Assembly (NCBI GenBank): GCA_036417435.1 | Contig: CM070899.1 | Span: 175,117,494 to 175,181,493, forward strand | Length of the DNA: 64,000 nt | Origin: Inia geoffrensis | Lineage: Eukaryota > Chordata > Mammalia > Artiodactyla > Iniidae | Direction of reading: 5' to 3' | Shown here: positions 1 through 11,890 of the stretch, piece by piece | Numbering within the stretch: position 1 is the first letter of the stretch | How the letters are laid out: each line of letters opens with the position of its first letter | Made by a program: the position numbers and the translations under genes | Notes under the pieces: generated by a model | What the model saw: the letters and a program-made list of their open reading frames with translations, nothing else | Databases searched by the model: none | Told to the model about the DNA's origin: nothing

Positions 1-363
1 AACTGCTTTTCTTTCGGCATCTATCAAACTGCCATTATACAGGACACTTCCTGGCCAGCAGCCCCCATGTACAAATTATAGGTACTTTCACTGACCACTC
101 AGCCCCTTAGGTACATATGACACAAGAGGCACACAAATAAACCAGCTTCCTCACTCCTGGCCAATTAAACCTGACATTATGTAACTACCATATTAAAAAA
201 TAAAGATCACAGAGGCAAACCCTCTAAATAGGATTTTCCTTGTTTAGCAGCCTCTGAGGAAGAACTGTTCTAGTATGGTGTTTCTATTCCTGACAGGAAT
301 AACCCTTAATTATTATGTGCTTTAAGCATCTAGACATTTTAAAATAGAATTTGACTTAATGTT
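1..363. other. Intronic sequence, nothing recognised
   Basis: AT-rich unique-looking sequence with no reading frame or repeat I can name. Confidence 0.5.
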
Positions 364-374
364 AAGAAAATCAG

Positions 375-726
375 GGACCTCCTTCGTGGCGCAGTGGTTA
401 AGAATACACCTGCCAATGCAGGGAAAACAGGTTCGAGCCCTGGTCCAGGAGGATCCCATATGCCTCAGCGCAACTAATCCCATGAGCCACAACTACTGAG
501 CCTGCGCTCTAGAGCCCACGAGCCACAACTACGGAGCCTGTGAGACACAACTACTGAAGCCCACATGCCTAGAGCCCGTGCTCCGCAACAAGAGAAGCCA
601 CCGCAGTGAGAAGACCCTGCACCGCAGCGAAGAGTCGCCCCCGCTCACCGCAACTGGAGAAAGCCCGCGCGCACCAACGAAGACCCGACGCAGCCAACAA
701 TAAATTAATTAATTAATTTTTTAAAA
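375..726 (+). mobile_element. CHR-type tRNA-derived SINE, long form
   Basis: Starts GGGACCTCCTTCGTGGCGCAGTGG, has the B-box-like GGTTCGAGCCC, then several GCCACAACTAC-type internal units and an AATTAATTAATT tail. Flanked by an 11-bp target duplication AAGAAAATCAG at 364-374 and 727-737. Inside NEBL intron 2, antisense to the gene. Confidence 0.92.
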
Positions 727-737
727 AAGAAAATCAG

Positions 738-1970
738 ATAACTACGTCAGTGACAACAGAGAAGACTTCAGCGCAGTGAGAGAGGGCGCACGCTCGCTCT
801 GGCACGGGGGATGGGGAAGGTAGGAGGAGGAAGCACAGGTCCTGCTGAGTTGGTTTTGAAGTTCTGGAAATCCGGGAGAAAAGACAGGATTGAAGGAAGT
901 CACTAAAGAAAATTAAATTCTTCCGGAAGAGAATGTAAAGACTTTTCATTTCTCAGGGATTAATGCATTAATCCCTGATTACATTTGTTTCAGGAAATAA
1001 ATAAATCATACTTATTTCTGGGAAAAAATATATGGATAGACAAGTGAATGGCTACATGGCCCGATGTCTAAAACACAGGAGTTTGTCCTGAGGCTTTTGA
1101 AAAACACAGTTGTAACAAAGTGATTTTACCTACTCCCTCCGTAGACAATATTACTCTTGTCATCTTTTGTTTGGCTGCAAGTCAGTGACCAATAACCTAG
1201 CTATAAATGTCAATATTTCACTTACCAGAGGAAGTGGTAGCTATTGTTCATGCGTATTGTCAGCCCAAGCATGGCCAGCTCCACTGGGATCACCAGTGGA
1301 GGAACAGAAAGTCTGTTCCTTCCTGTTGAGTCTGCTCTCACAGTGAGGGATGCCTGAGGCTGAGCTGTACAGCTCAGCCAGCCAAAGGTGCTTGCTGCAC
1401 CCCCAAAAGAGCTGCTGGGCAGTGGGCTCTATGGGGGGACACTCACCAAGCACATGGTAGGTGCCAAGGTGTACAAAGGTGATTGGGACCGTTCCTGCCC
1501 TCAAGAATGTAATCTGCTGATAGGGGAGACTTGCTTATTTAAACAAACAACAATCTAGAGAGTTATATCAAGGATCCTTCCATAAACAGGTCCTCCCACC
1601 CACCTCCTGTGTGCAGGCTGTCAACCATTTATATGTCTCACCCAACTTCTACTGATTGACAACATAGACATGGTGGGTTTAGACGGTCACTCTTGTCATA
1701 ATGGGATAGGAAGGTTCATGATATGAAAGGGAGGTGATGTCTCGCCGATGCAAACAAGACATCTGAAGAGGACGGTGAGAAGCCAGCCTGTTGTATAATC
1801 ATGAATTTGACTAGCTTTAGTCCCTGGTTCCTGCAACATACTCTAAATAGTTGGAATTTCCCTAGTAACTGGAAATATCTTTGATATTCATGAGCCCCAG
1901 GGTCCATACCTGAGTTGTGCTAACAAGATGCTCAGGGTGGGGCTGGCCACTCCAGAAATCATGGGATTAG
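738..1970. other. Intronic sequence, nothing recognised
   Basis: No coding potential or clear repeat. A 9-bp palindromic feature (TAATGCATTA) occurs near 960. Confidence 0.4.
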
Positions 1971-1982
1971 AGGGTCGGAGCT

Positions 1983-2276
1983 TTTTTTTTTTTTTTTGCG
2001 GCCTACTATCTAAGGGTGTTATTTTTCTTAATTCATATCAAATAGCAGTATCACCATCAGCCTGCTTATTTTTTTTTTTTTTTTGCGGTACGCGGGCCTC
2101 TCACTGCCGTGGCCTCTCCTACTGCGGAGCACAGGCTCCGGACGTGCAGGCTCAGCAGCCATGGCCCACGGGCCCAGCCGCTCCGCGGCACGTGGGATCC
2201 TCCCGGACCGGGACACAAACCCGCGTCCCCCGCATCGGCAGGCGGACTCTCAACCACTGCGCCACCAGGGAAGCCC
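1983..2276 (-). mobile_element. SINE (short CHR form) with two A-tails and an extra 3' segment
   Basis: Reading on the minus strand: SINE head at 2276 (GGGCTTCCCTGG), SINE body to about 2085, a first A-tail (T-run 2069-2084 on plus), about 70 bp of non-SINE sequence (about 1999-2068), then a second A-tail (T-run 1982-1997). The 12-bp target duplication AGGGTCGGAGCT (1971-1982) / AGGGTTGGAGCT (2277-2288) lies outside both tails, so the whole unit appears to have inserted together. This fits read-through transcription and 3' transduction. See the matching finding. Confidence 0.85.
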
Positions 2277-2288
2277 AGGGTTGGAGCT

Positions 2289-3126
2289 TTGAGTCCGGTA
2301 AGGTAAGTGGACCTCCTCTAGGGAGGGGAGAGGGGATGGAGTCTGAATAATCTCAGAGTCATCGCACCTGCACAATGAAACGCCACTAAAAACTCTGGAC
2401 GCCAAAGCTCCAGATTTGGCAGAGATTCCTGGTTTGTGAGTGCATGGACATGTTGGGAGGGAGAGACACAGACCCCTCCTTATTCCACAGGGTGAGGGCA
2501 AGGAAGCTCCATGTCCAGGACCCTCCCAGACCTGGTCCTACATGTCTCCTCACTTGACTGGTCCTGCCTTATGTCCTGTGTGATAAAACAATAAGCTTAA
2601 GTATAGGACTTTCCTGAGTTCTGTGACCCATTCTAGGAAACTGTCAAATCTGAAGGGGCTGTGGGACCTCCCCCCTCCCCAAATTTGTAGCTAGTTGGTC
2701 AGAAGTGTGGTTGTCCTGGGGACACCTGAACTTGCAGTGGCATCTGAAGCAAGGGCTGTCTTGTTGGGGACTGCACCCTTCACTCATGGAGTGGTTAGTG
2801 TCAGAACTGCACTGCAGCGCTGCAACCCCCATTCTCAATTCGTGAAACACAAGCCAGAAATAATCCCTTTAGAAGCAAAGCTCAGCTGACCTGACTTCCC
2901 CACCCTCAACCCAGCTCCAACCTCGGGCTAAGAACTTCCACAGTCCAATCTCAGCAGGAAAGCACCTTGAATGGGAAGACAAACACAGTTCTAGTACAAG
3001 GCAGGCTTTCTGATTAAGTGATATAACTGAAATATAAAGACTACAATGGGCACACAGAGAAAGAGTCCAGTAATTGTCTGAGAGATTCAGAACAGCTTCA
3101 CAAAGGCTGTCATGGCTGTGTGCCTT
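2289..3126. other. Intronic sequence, nothing recognised
   Basis: Mixed-composition sequence without a supportable exon or repeat. Confidence 0.4.
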
Positions 3127-3139
3127 AAAGATGAAAGCA

Positions 3140-3372
3140 GGGACTTCCCTGGTGGTCCAGTGGTTAAGACTCCGCGCTCCTAATGCAGGGGGCCCGGGTT
3201 CGATCCCTGGTCAGGGAATTAGATCCTACATGCCGCAACTAAAAAAAAAGATCCTGCATGCCACAACTAACAGCCCGCATGCTGCAATGAAGATCCCTCA
3301 TGTTGCAACTAAGACCCAGTGCAGCCAAATAAATAAATATATATATATATATTTAAAAAAAAAAAAAAAAAA
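3140..3372 (+). mobile_element. CHR-type SINE
   Basis: GGGACTTCCCTGGTGGTCCAGTGG head, GGTTCGATCCC B-box-like sequence, then CATGC-CAACTAA repeats, a short TA run and an A-tail. Target duplication AAAGATGAAAGCA at 3127-3139 and 3373-3385, perfect, indicating a fairly recent insertion. Confidence 0.93.
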
Positions 3373-3484
3373 AAAGATGAAAGCAATTTTAAAACAAGGG
3401 AGGATAGGATGGCTTAAGAACAGTGTAAGGAAAGAGTTAAATCACTGTGTCAAGTTTAATAACAATGAATATCCTATCTAACTT

Positions 3485-3612
3485 TTATTACCTCCTTACT
3501 GTGGCTAAACTTATTATTTTGATATTCCAATGAATCCTCAATCCTATGAGGTAGAGTCTATTATGATACCCATTTTACAGGTGAGGCTACTGAGACTTCA
3601 GTTAGGAAACCT
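3485..3612 (-). repeat. MIR-like SINE relic
   Basis: Contains the reverse-complement MIR core pattern (CCTATGAGGTAG... CCCATTTTACAGGTGAGG). Old and diverged; ends approximate. Confidence 0.5.
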
Positions 3613-4050
3613 GATGAAGGCATCAGAGCTGGCAGTCCAGTGTGGCTGGAGACGAGGGTGAAAGGAAGTGGATAAAGTATGAAAAGCCCTGAGTATCTAT
3701 CAGAAACCCAATTATTTTCTTCTGTAGGCAGTGGGGAGCCATCAGAGGTGTGTGCATAAGGGAATAATATGACCAGAACTGTGGTTTCAAAAGATAAACT
3801 GCAGTGGCAGGAAAAGCATTCACAAAGAGAAAGACTAGAACAGGGAGACCAGGTAGGGGATGATGGTCAGATCACTGGCCAAACAGGATGAGAGCCGGAA
3901 GCAGGGTGAGGACAGAGGGAATGAACACGTGGGGATGCGGAAGGAGGACAAGGACGTCTAGAAGATGACAGAGATACACAGGGCTCTGGGTGGATGGTCG
4001 GAAGAGCAGCCAGGAGGAGATGGGGCAGGTATCCAAACAGACCATCAAAA
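3613..4050. other. Intronic sequence, nothing recognised
   Basis: Purine-rich unique-looking sequence; no exon or repeat assigned. Confidence 0.4.
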
Positions 4051-4059
4051 ATACATCTG

Positions 4060-4401
4060 GGGACCTCACTGGTGGTCCAGTGATAAAGAATCCACCTTCC
4101 AATGCAGGGGACACGGGTTCGATCCCTGGTCGGGGAACTAAGATCCCACGTGCCGCTGGGCAACTAAGCCCGAGTGCCACAACTACCGAGCTCGCCCACC
4201 TCAACTAGAGCCCGCATGCCGCAAACTACAGAGCCCACGCGCCCTGGAGCCCGCGTGCCACATCTAGAGAGAGAAAACCTGCACGCCACAACTAGAGAGA
4301 ATTCTGCATGCTGCAATGACAAGCCCACAATGCAATGAAAGATCCCACATGCTGCAACTAAGACCCAATGCCAAAAAAATAAAGAAAATAAATGAATACA
4401 C
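4060..4401 (+). mobile_element. CHR-type SINE, long form
   Basis: GGGACCTCACTGGTGGTCCAGTGA head, GGTTCGATCCCTGG, then multiple internal GCCACAACTA-like units and an A-rich tail. Target duplication ATACATCTG at 4051-4059 and 4402-4410. Confidence 0.9.
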
Positions 4402-4457
4402 ATACATCTGTTTATTTGTCTTTCTGTACTGATGTGTGCGTTTACTGCACCGTTCCT

Positions 4458-4975
4458 TTTTTTTTAACACCTTTATTAGAGTATAATTGCTTTACAATGG
4501 TGTGTTAGTTTCTGCTTTACAACAAAGTGAATCAGCTATATATAAACATATATCCCCATATCTCCTCCCTCTTGCTTCTCCCTCCCACCCTCCCTATCCC
4601 ACCCCTCTAGGTGGTCACAAAGCACTGAGCTGATCTCCCTGTGCTGTGCGGCTGCTTCCCACTAGCTAGCTATTTTACATTTGGTAGTGTATATATGTCC
4701 ATGCCACTCTTACTTTGTCCCAGCTTACCCTTCCCCCTCCCCGTGTCCTCCAGTCCATTCTTTACATCTGCATCTTTATTCCTGTCCTGCCCCTAGGTTC
4801 TTCATGACCTTTTTTTTAGATTCCATATATATGTGTTAGCATACGGTATTTATTCTTCTCTTTCTGACTTACTTCACTCTATATGACAGTCTCTAGGTCC
4901 GTCCACCTCACCACAAATGACTCAGTTTCATTTCTTTTTATGGCTGAGTAATATTCCATTGTATGTATGTACCGC
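4458..4975 (-). mobile_element. L1 3' end, 5'-truncated
   Basis: Matches the cetartiodactyl L1 3' UTR read in reverse (TTTATTAGAGTATAATTGC, CTAGGTGGTCACAAAGCA, GGCTGAGTAATATTCCATTG). The A-tail appears as a T-run at 4457-4465. A diverged target duplication (GCACCGTTCCT / GCACTATTCTT) is plausible at the two ends. Confidence 0.85.
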
Positions 4976-6537
4976 ACTATTCTTGATGCTCCCATGTGCT
5001 GCCTGAATTTGGTGGCGTTCACACTCTTGATGCAACAACAGATAATGAAGTCAGATTTCAAGACGGCATTCAATGTTGGCGGGCAACCATTTAACTCCAC
5101 ATCTCACATCTCTGGCCCTAGGCTGCACACAGCCATTCCACGCCTCCGTGCTCTCTGTGTGGTTGACCGGCGTCTGCTCTGGATTGATAATGAGCATCAG
5201 AGGAGCCCATCGAGGATTTTTGTCTAAGTGACTTTTCAGACTGCCGAGCTGAAGCAGAAGTATGCCAGGCCACCGGTCTACAAATAGGTCTGAGGCTATT
5301 CAAAAGTACACACGTCGAACGAAGTTTTCTTCTAGTTCCTCCTAGGATTTGACGGGAATGAGTCGACAGAGTGTGGAAAAGTAAACATAAGCTGAACACA
5401 ACGTGACTCCCTCAAGGACTCCACTAAGAAAAACACACAGCTGGCCACAGACAAAATTAATGCTGGGTTTCCAGTGCTGGAATAAACAATCCTTGTCACT
5501 CAAACCCCGTCCTTCCCACAATTTCCTGTTTTCTGGTTACGTCCATGCCCTACGTCTAGGTTCGACGAGAGAGGCTGTGGAACCGTTTGATTCATTAGCA
5601 GAACTTTAGAATCAATAATCATCCTTCTACCAAGTCCTCAAAATGTTCTGGGCACTTAGCTCATAAATATTATTCTAGCTCCCACTTCCCACGCTGCAAA
5701 AAGCCTAGCTCTTCCTAACAATGCTGACTAGAGGAGAGCGAAACAGAAAGGAAAAGAAAAGAAATTCGACTTCCCGTTCCTCTGGAGACGGAGCTTTGAG
5801 GGGGCCCTGGAGCTCTGGAGGACAAGGGTGTCGTGTGTGGGTATGTCTGCTTCTCTCTCACTCCTGACATTCCCAGGAACCACTCATCCTTTAAAGCACT
5901 CATCTGAAAACGTTTAAAGAAGACATGCCAAAATGCACTCTTACACACGCCCCTGACACATAATCAATACCCTTTAAAGCACACACATCTGTATCTTGCA
6001 TTAACCTTGCATCTCACCACAATTTAGGAGATATTGCTGTGCTTCATCTCCAAATGTTTTCTAATCTGACATCACTCTGTAACAGACAGATCATCATAAA
6101 GAGACGGAAACGTTTTCAAATGCGGCGGAACTCAGGACATGATTAGTAAATACGGTCTTCTACAATTTCAAAGGATACTAAAATTTATTCGATGTCATCA
6201 ATGGTTCAGTTAGGTAGCTGAGAATCAGAACATTTTGCATGTACACTGGAACCTTTTTATTTGCTTCAAATAAAGTGTCTCCTTCCCTCACTTTCAAACA
6301 TCCAGTTTGAAAAAAAACAAAAAAACAACTGTCATCCTCCCACATCAGATCTGTGTGCAAAAGGTCTAATTTTTTCTAGGCAGTACGTAACCAAGAAGTC
6401 AGATATGGCAGATTATAACTGATGCAAACTAGAAGCCCTACATATCACAATATCATCCCACAGAAACGGTTGCCTGTAACATCTTCTTCTCTCTTTAAGG
6501 GGGAGATATGAGACAACAGCTTTCAATTTATCATAAA
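4976..6537. other. Intronic sequence, nothing recognised
   Basis: About 1.5 kb of unique-looking sequence. No exon with credible splice sites and reading frame was found. Confidence 0.4.
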
Positions 6538-6690
6538 TAAGGGAGGGGACTAACATTTGGGTACTAATAGGTGTCACTTGACGTGCTGAAGCTTACGAAT
6601 ATTTCCCCCTTTTCATTTCTATAAAGTTCCTCTTAGGTAGAAATTATCCCATTTTACAGATTATAATTAAACTCAGAAGAAACTAAATGA
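6538..6690 (-). repeat. Possible MIR-like relic
   Basis: Weak reverse MIR pattern ending in CCCATTTTACAGAT. Heavily diverged; could be chance similarity. Confidence 0.35.
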
Positions 6691-6777
6691 GCATCCATAA
6701 AGAATCTTTTAGAAAGGTATCATATTTTGAAACCAAGCCTGTAAGCAGTGAAAGGAAATTCTACCACGTTCACTTTG

Positions 6778-7114
6778 TTTGCATTTATTTATCGGCTGTG
6801 TTGGGTCTCTGTTGCTGCACACAGTCTTTCTCTAGTTGCGGCAAGTGGAGGCTACTCTTCGTTGCGGTGTGCAGGTTTCTCATTGTGGTGGCTTCTCTTG
6901 TTGTGGAGCACGGGTTCTAGGCGTGCGGGCTTCAGTAGCTGTGGCACACAGGCTCAGTAGTTGTGGTTCGCGGGCTCTAGAGCGCAGCCTCAGTAGTTGT
7001 GGCGCACGGGCTTAGTCGCTCCACGGCATGTGGGATCTTCCCAGACCAGGGCTCGAACCCATGTCTCCTGCATTGGCAAGCGGATTCTTAAGCACTGCAC
7101 CACCAGGGAAGCCC
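6778..7114 (-). mobile_element. CHR-type SINE, long form
   Basis: Reverse-oriented copy ending in CCACCAGGGAAGCCC, with TTATTTAT tail at the left. Target duplication ACCACGTTCACTTTG (6763-6777) / ACCACGTTCACTCTG (7115-7129). Same orientation as NEBL. Confidence 0.92.
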
Positions 7115-7129
7115 ACCACGTTCACTCTG

Positions 7130-7664
7130 GATTGGCAAAGGCGAGCCTCCTCCTTTGGTGGGAAGACTTTACCCCTTGGTATTCAGACCTGGTGAAGCTC
7201 AGCCCCCAGACCACCATTCAGGCTCTGCAAGGCCTATTCTCAAGCCAGCTCCTCTAGATGCCCAGCCTCAGAAGGAACTCAGCTGGACCACATCCTGAAA
7301 CGGGGGGGCGGGGGGAGGCAGGGACCACACTCTGAGCTGCAGCATAACCATCACATTCCCTGACGCAGCTAATCTCTATTGAGCGCTTACTGTCAGGCTC
7401 TGCGGAGACGGGGTGAGCAAGACAGATGCCCTCAGAGCCATCCTACACTGGAAGAGGGTGCAGACAGGTAGGTTCATTGTTCCTTCATAGGATGGTGAGG
7501 GCTCTGAGGGCTGAGCTGAGTCTTGAGGGATGGCTGGCGTGCGGTAGGGTGTGGCTGGCACAAACAGAGAGAGTGAAAGCAGTGTCTGTCTGAATTCATG
7601 GACTTTCAGCATAGCGTTGTACATGCCGGCGGCTTCCAATGCTCTAGTGATGTGTAGGTTGTTA
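7130..7664. other. Intronic sequence, nothing recognised
   Basis: Unique-looking sequence with a short G-rich run (GGGGGGGCGGGGGGAGG) near 7301; no exon supported. Confidence 0.4.
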
Positions 7665-7678
7665 AGAATAGGGAACTG

Positions 7679-7886
7679 GGGCTTCCCTGGTGGCACAGTG
7701 GTTGAGAGTCCGCCTGCCGATGCAGGGGACACGGGTTCGTGCCCCGGTCCGGGAGGATCCCACATGCTGCGGAGCGGCTGGGCCTGTGAGCCGTGGCCGC
7801 TGAGCCTGCACGTCCGGAGCCTGTGCTCTGCAACGGGAGAGGCCACAACAGTGACAGGCCTGCATACCACAAAAAAAAAAAAAAAA
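7679..7886 (+). mobile_element. Short CHR SINE (cetacean type)
   Basis: GGGGCTTCCCTGGTGGCACAGTGG head, GGTTCGTGCCCCGG B-box region, GGAGCGGCTGGGCC core, CCACAACAGTGA and A-tail. Target duplication AAGAATAGGGAACT (7665-7678) / AAGAATACGGAACT (7887-7900). Confidence 0.93.
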
Positions 7887-7902
7887 AAGAATACGGAACT
7901 AC

Positions 7903-8133
7903 GCTAGTGTTTCTCAAACTTTTTTTGACCATATCTTCCAGCAAAAATATGTTTTACATCATGATGCAGTACACACGTTACACATATAACTAGGAAAAGA
8001 ACGTTTGCCAAAACAATACACTTTCCACTACTCAAACCCATTCTGATATTGTCTCTCTTCTTTCTGTCTCTCTTTTTAAGTCTAGATACAACCCTCGAAT
8101 GGGTGGCAGCCCATACTGTGAAAAATACTGGTA
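7903..8133. repeat. hAT-like DNA transposon relic
   Basis: Ends resemble imperfect inverted repeats (TAGTGTTTCTCAAAC at the left; ACCAGTATTTTTCAC read from the right), like Charlie-type hAT termini. No transposase reading frame. Tentative. Confidence 0.45.
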
Positions 8134-8164
8134 TAAACCTTTTAATAGGCACGACTGTCATTTC

Positions 8165-8385
8165 TTTGATATATAGTTGACCCTTCAACAACATGGGTTT
8201 GAACTGTGATACACGGATTTTTTTCAATAAATACTACAGTACAACCCGATGCCTGGCTGCTTGAATCCGAGGATACAGAACCACAGATGCGGGAGAGGGC
8301 CGACCGTGGACTTGAGCAGCCTCGGATTTTGGTATCCGGGGGACGGTCCTGAAACCAATCCTTCATGGATACTGAGGAACTTCTT
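8165..8385 (+). repeat. Tigger/pogo-like DNA transposon relic
   Basis: Begins AGTTGACCCTTCAACAACATGG and contains ATTTTTTTCAATAAATAC and GGATTTTGGTATCCG, motifs of human Tigger-derived non-autonomous elements as I remember them. Internal part deleted. Confidence 0.65.
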
Positions 8386-8454
8386 CTGCCTTCTACCCTC
8401 CTTTTCTTCCTTCACTCCTCAAAAAAGCACTGCCGAAGAAATAAGAACACTACA

Positions 8455-8665
8455 GTTTCCTGAAGGTCTGTTACGTGCCAGAAACTGGGCTGGAACCTTG
8501 ACATGTCCTGTCTCATGCATCCTCACACGGCCCTGCGGGTTAAGCATTACTATTCCCATTTTACAGATGAAAAAGCCGATGCTCAGTGATCAAGAGACTC
8601 GTTCAGTAGACCATGACGGAGCCAGGGTTCGAATCCAGTTCTGTCTTGCTTCAAATCTCCAATCA
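8455..8665 (-). repeat. MIR SINE relic
   Basis: Reverse MIR: TGTTACGTGCCAGAAACTGG, CCCATTTTACAGATGAAAAAG and GGGTTCGAATCCAG at the tRNA-related end. Well recognisable but old. Confidence 0.8.
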
Positions 8666-10574
8666 CCCTACTGTGCTTTTCATGAAAAGTTCTTAAGTAA
8701 TTAAAGCTAACGTAATAGCAAGAATTTCCTAAGTCCCCTTGAGATAATTCAAGTCCCTGGAGTGTTATGGAACCAGGTTTGGGAGACCTCAGCAGAGATA
8801 AGGGAAATATGAGGTGGAAAATATCTCGGGTTTAAATTTAATTTCCTTCCATGTCCTCTGAGTACCCCTTAGTAAAGGCACTTGTGGCGAGTCACCAACA
8901 GAGAAATGGTAAGTGAGAGCTACTGGGGGGCTGGCCTAGACAATCCCCCTCAAGGCAGGCAGCCTGTCCTGAGTGGCTCATACCAGGAGCACCTTGCCCA
9001 GCATCTTCCAGGCTGTACATAGTCCATACATATTCACAAAACGGAACGCTAACACAGGCAGAGCGAAAGTAAACACGGAGCATGGCTCCTGCTGGTTTAT
9101 TTTTAAATTGGTCCAAAATTACGTTAAGCGAAACTATCTGTTGAGAAGGAAGCGTCTTTGGAAGGATAACTAAACGTATTTATAGCACAGACACTTGTGT
9201 TCTTTCAGCCCCCTAACTGAAGATACATTTGACACAGATACAAGGATATTTAACGTGAGCAGGTCAGGACTGCTGACCTGTTCAGCCCCCCAAAACAATC
9301 TCGGCAAAAGTGACAATTTGGGGAAATTATCGGCAATGCTCTGCGAAGCGACTGCATCATAAACTGATCCTTCCCCTGACTCAAAATAACTTGATGTTTG
9401 GCGACAGTACGTTAACTGGCCAGTCATTGGCACTGCTATTTCTAAGTGATGATACTGCTCAGAATACTTTAAGAACTGATGTATTTTCTACAAACACATA
9501 ATAAATGCAATTCTGACACCTACAATAAGTTAAATTATTTATTTGACAAATGGCCTTTAGGGTTTATATTCTTTGTGGGGCTTGCTGGGTAGCAATACAT
9601 TTATCGTTTAACTTGGCATACCAACTCACATACAAATATGAGCTGTTTTTTGTCTAATCAGCTAGTGTTATTTTCCCAGCACCTCTTAGCAATAAAAATA
9701 TTGCCAAGTCCTCTTTTCTTTGCAAGTTCCACGATGGGAAAAAAATCCTGAACGTGCAAAAGAATCCACTGCCTGCTGATGAAACGTAAAGGCTTATGAA
9801 AACATGGCATGTCCTCAAGTAGATCAGTTTGTTTTTAAATGTTTTAGTAGGGTACACTGCTGCATTAGGAACTAAATGTGTATTATGCCTAATCTTACAT
9901 CTAGCGTGTACTATACTTTGATCATTCTATCAAAAGATCAAAATTTAAATATTAGGTAAATTATATTTTATACATGTTCTCCTTTGCATGAAGTCAAACA
10001 GGAAACTTGTTTCTTCTCTAAACACACAAGAATATAAACAAGCAACATATTTAGACCGAAGAAAATACTCACTACTTCATTCCATTTAAAAAAAATGCCC
10101 CTGGGTATCAATGAAAATAAAAAGTTTTTATGTTTTCTTAAAACAATCCTAAACGTCTGCTTGTGCTTTCACATATTTTCATCATATTTTAATATTTATT
10201 TTAAAGTTTCTTAAGTTAATTGCATGTTATTTTTACAAGAAATGCTACTTAAATACTCTTCCTGAAAGCTCTAAGAGGTTATGTAAAACAACAGAAATGA
10301 CAGCAGAAATTAAAGAACTGATACTGAATCTCCAATAAGCAGAAGTTGCCATTTTCATAACAACTGAATGTAAAGTATGAACCTTAATTGGATCCTAGGC
10401 TTTTTTTAAAAAGCTATAAAAGACATCCTTACATCCTTAGGACAATGAGGGAAACGTGAATATGGACCAGATTTTAGAAGTTATTATGAAATTTTTGTTA
10501 ATTTTCTGAAGTGTGATATTGGCTCTGTGATTCTTTAAGAAAAATATCCTTATTCTTAGTACGTGCATAAGGTC
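8666..10574. other. Intronic sequence, nothing recognised
   Basis: About 1.9 kb, AT-rich toward the right. No exon or repeat that I can support. Confidence 0.4.
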
Positions 10575-10800
10575 CTTTTTAAGAATGAAATACCTTGATG
10601 CGTGAAACCAGCTTGATGCCTGAAACTAACAAATGGTCCAAAAATAATAAATATATCTGTACATATACTAGATAAAAACATGAAGCAAATACTGCAAAAT
10701 GTTAATAAGAGTTACATCTCAATGGAGGATATACAGACGTTCATTGCATTATTCTTTTAACCATTTTGTATGTGAAAATTTTCACAATAAAAAGTTGCAG
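10575..10800 (+). mobile_element. Old L1 3' end fragment
   Basis: Ends TTTGTATGTGAAAATTTTCA followed by CAATAAAAAGTTG, the 3' terminus of older L1M-type copies; preceded by a CATTGCATTATTCTTTTAACC stretch. Diverged. Confidence 0.55.
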
Positions 10801-11760
10801 TGGGGGAAGAATAGTCGTTTTCATTTAAGCATGTACGTGTAATCACTCCTGAGCCAAACTAGGGGCAGATAAAATATTACTTTATATGGACACAGAATGT
10901 TTCATTTTTCCAGTAGCAGTATACTTCAGAGAATCAATTTTCCACCACTGACTCAGAGAAATTATGTTCCCTCTGGCCAAGATCACAGGGAACAGCTGAT
11001 TGACACACACCACCTGATTTAGAGCAGAGGCATCAGGATCCCCAAAGGGTAATCCATGCTGACCAGTGAATTTACATGCCAGCCTGTGCCCTTGGAAAAC
11101 TAAGGGTGGAGAATAGGGGCCTTCCAGCATGGAACCTTTACAGCAGACAGAACCCGCAACTTCGCTAGGCTCGTTTTCTGGGAGACAGCATATCAAGCTG
11201 TGACATAAACGTAAAGCTAAATTAAACATTTAAACCATCGATTCTACTCATTCACCCACTAAAGATGGATTTCTGTCTTACATTGTCTCTCTGCTCCATA
11301 AAGTGGACTACCAGGTTCAACATTCAGCCAAAAAAAATCTGAGATGCTACTCCCAAAACTCAACTTAAACCTAATAACAAAGCACTAGAATTATATAAGA
11401 AATTTTAGAGAGAAAACTTGTAAGCATTCCATTTAGATGTAACGAAAGTATTAAAAAATAAGACTCAGACCTATGAAACAACATAGCAGGATGTTTCTCA
11501 TCTACGAACAGAGGTTTTTTTGTTTTGGGGTCCAAATCTCAACAGTTCTGGGCACTAGTTCGCGACGAAGTCAGAGGGCCAACCAGCCGTCCGTGACTTG
11601 CTGCAGAGTCTGATATTCTTTTTTAACTGGAGTGAACTGAAACTCAGCAGGAAGCACTGAACCTTCAAGTGGCCCGATGCAATCAAAGACTCCACTTCAG
11701 TTACACTTCTCTTTTCTGTCCTTTTATTTTTATCATCTCTTTTTCTCCCTCATTCAATGC
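10801..11760. other. Intronic sequence, nothing recognised
   Basis: Unique-looking; no exon with supported splice sites. Confidence 0.4.
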
Positions 11761-11764
11761 TTCA

Positions 11765-11890
11765 TCTATATGTGTGTGTACATGTGTGTGTCTTGTGTGT
11801 GTGTGTATATATATACATATGTTTATGTGTGTGTATGTATACATACACATAAACACATTATGCATACATATACACACATATATATATACA
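11765..11890. repeat. TG/TA-rich alternating purine-pyrimidine tract
   Basis: About 125 bp of interrupted (TG)n, (TA)n and (CA)n with near-mirror and inverted symmetry (TGTGTATGTATACATACACA at its centre). Able in principle to adopt Z-DNA or a cruciform. Confidence 0.9.
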
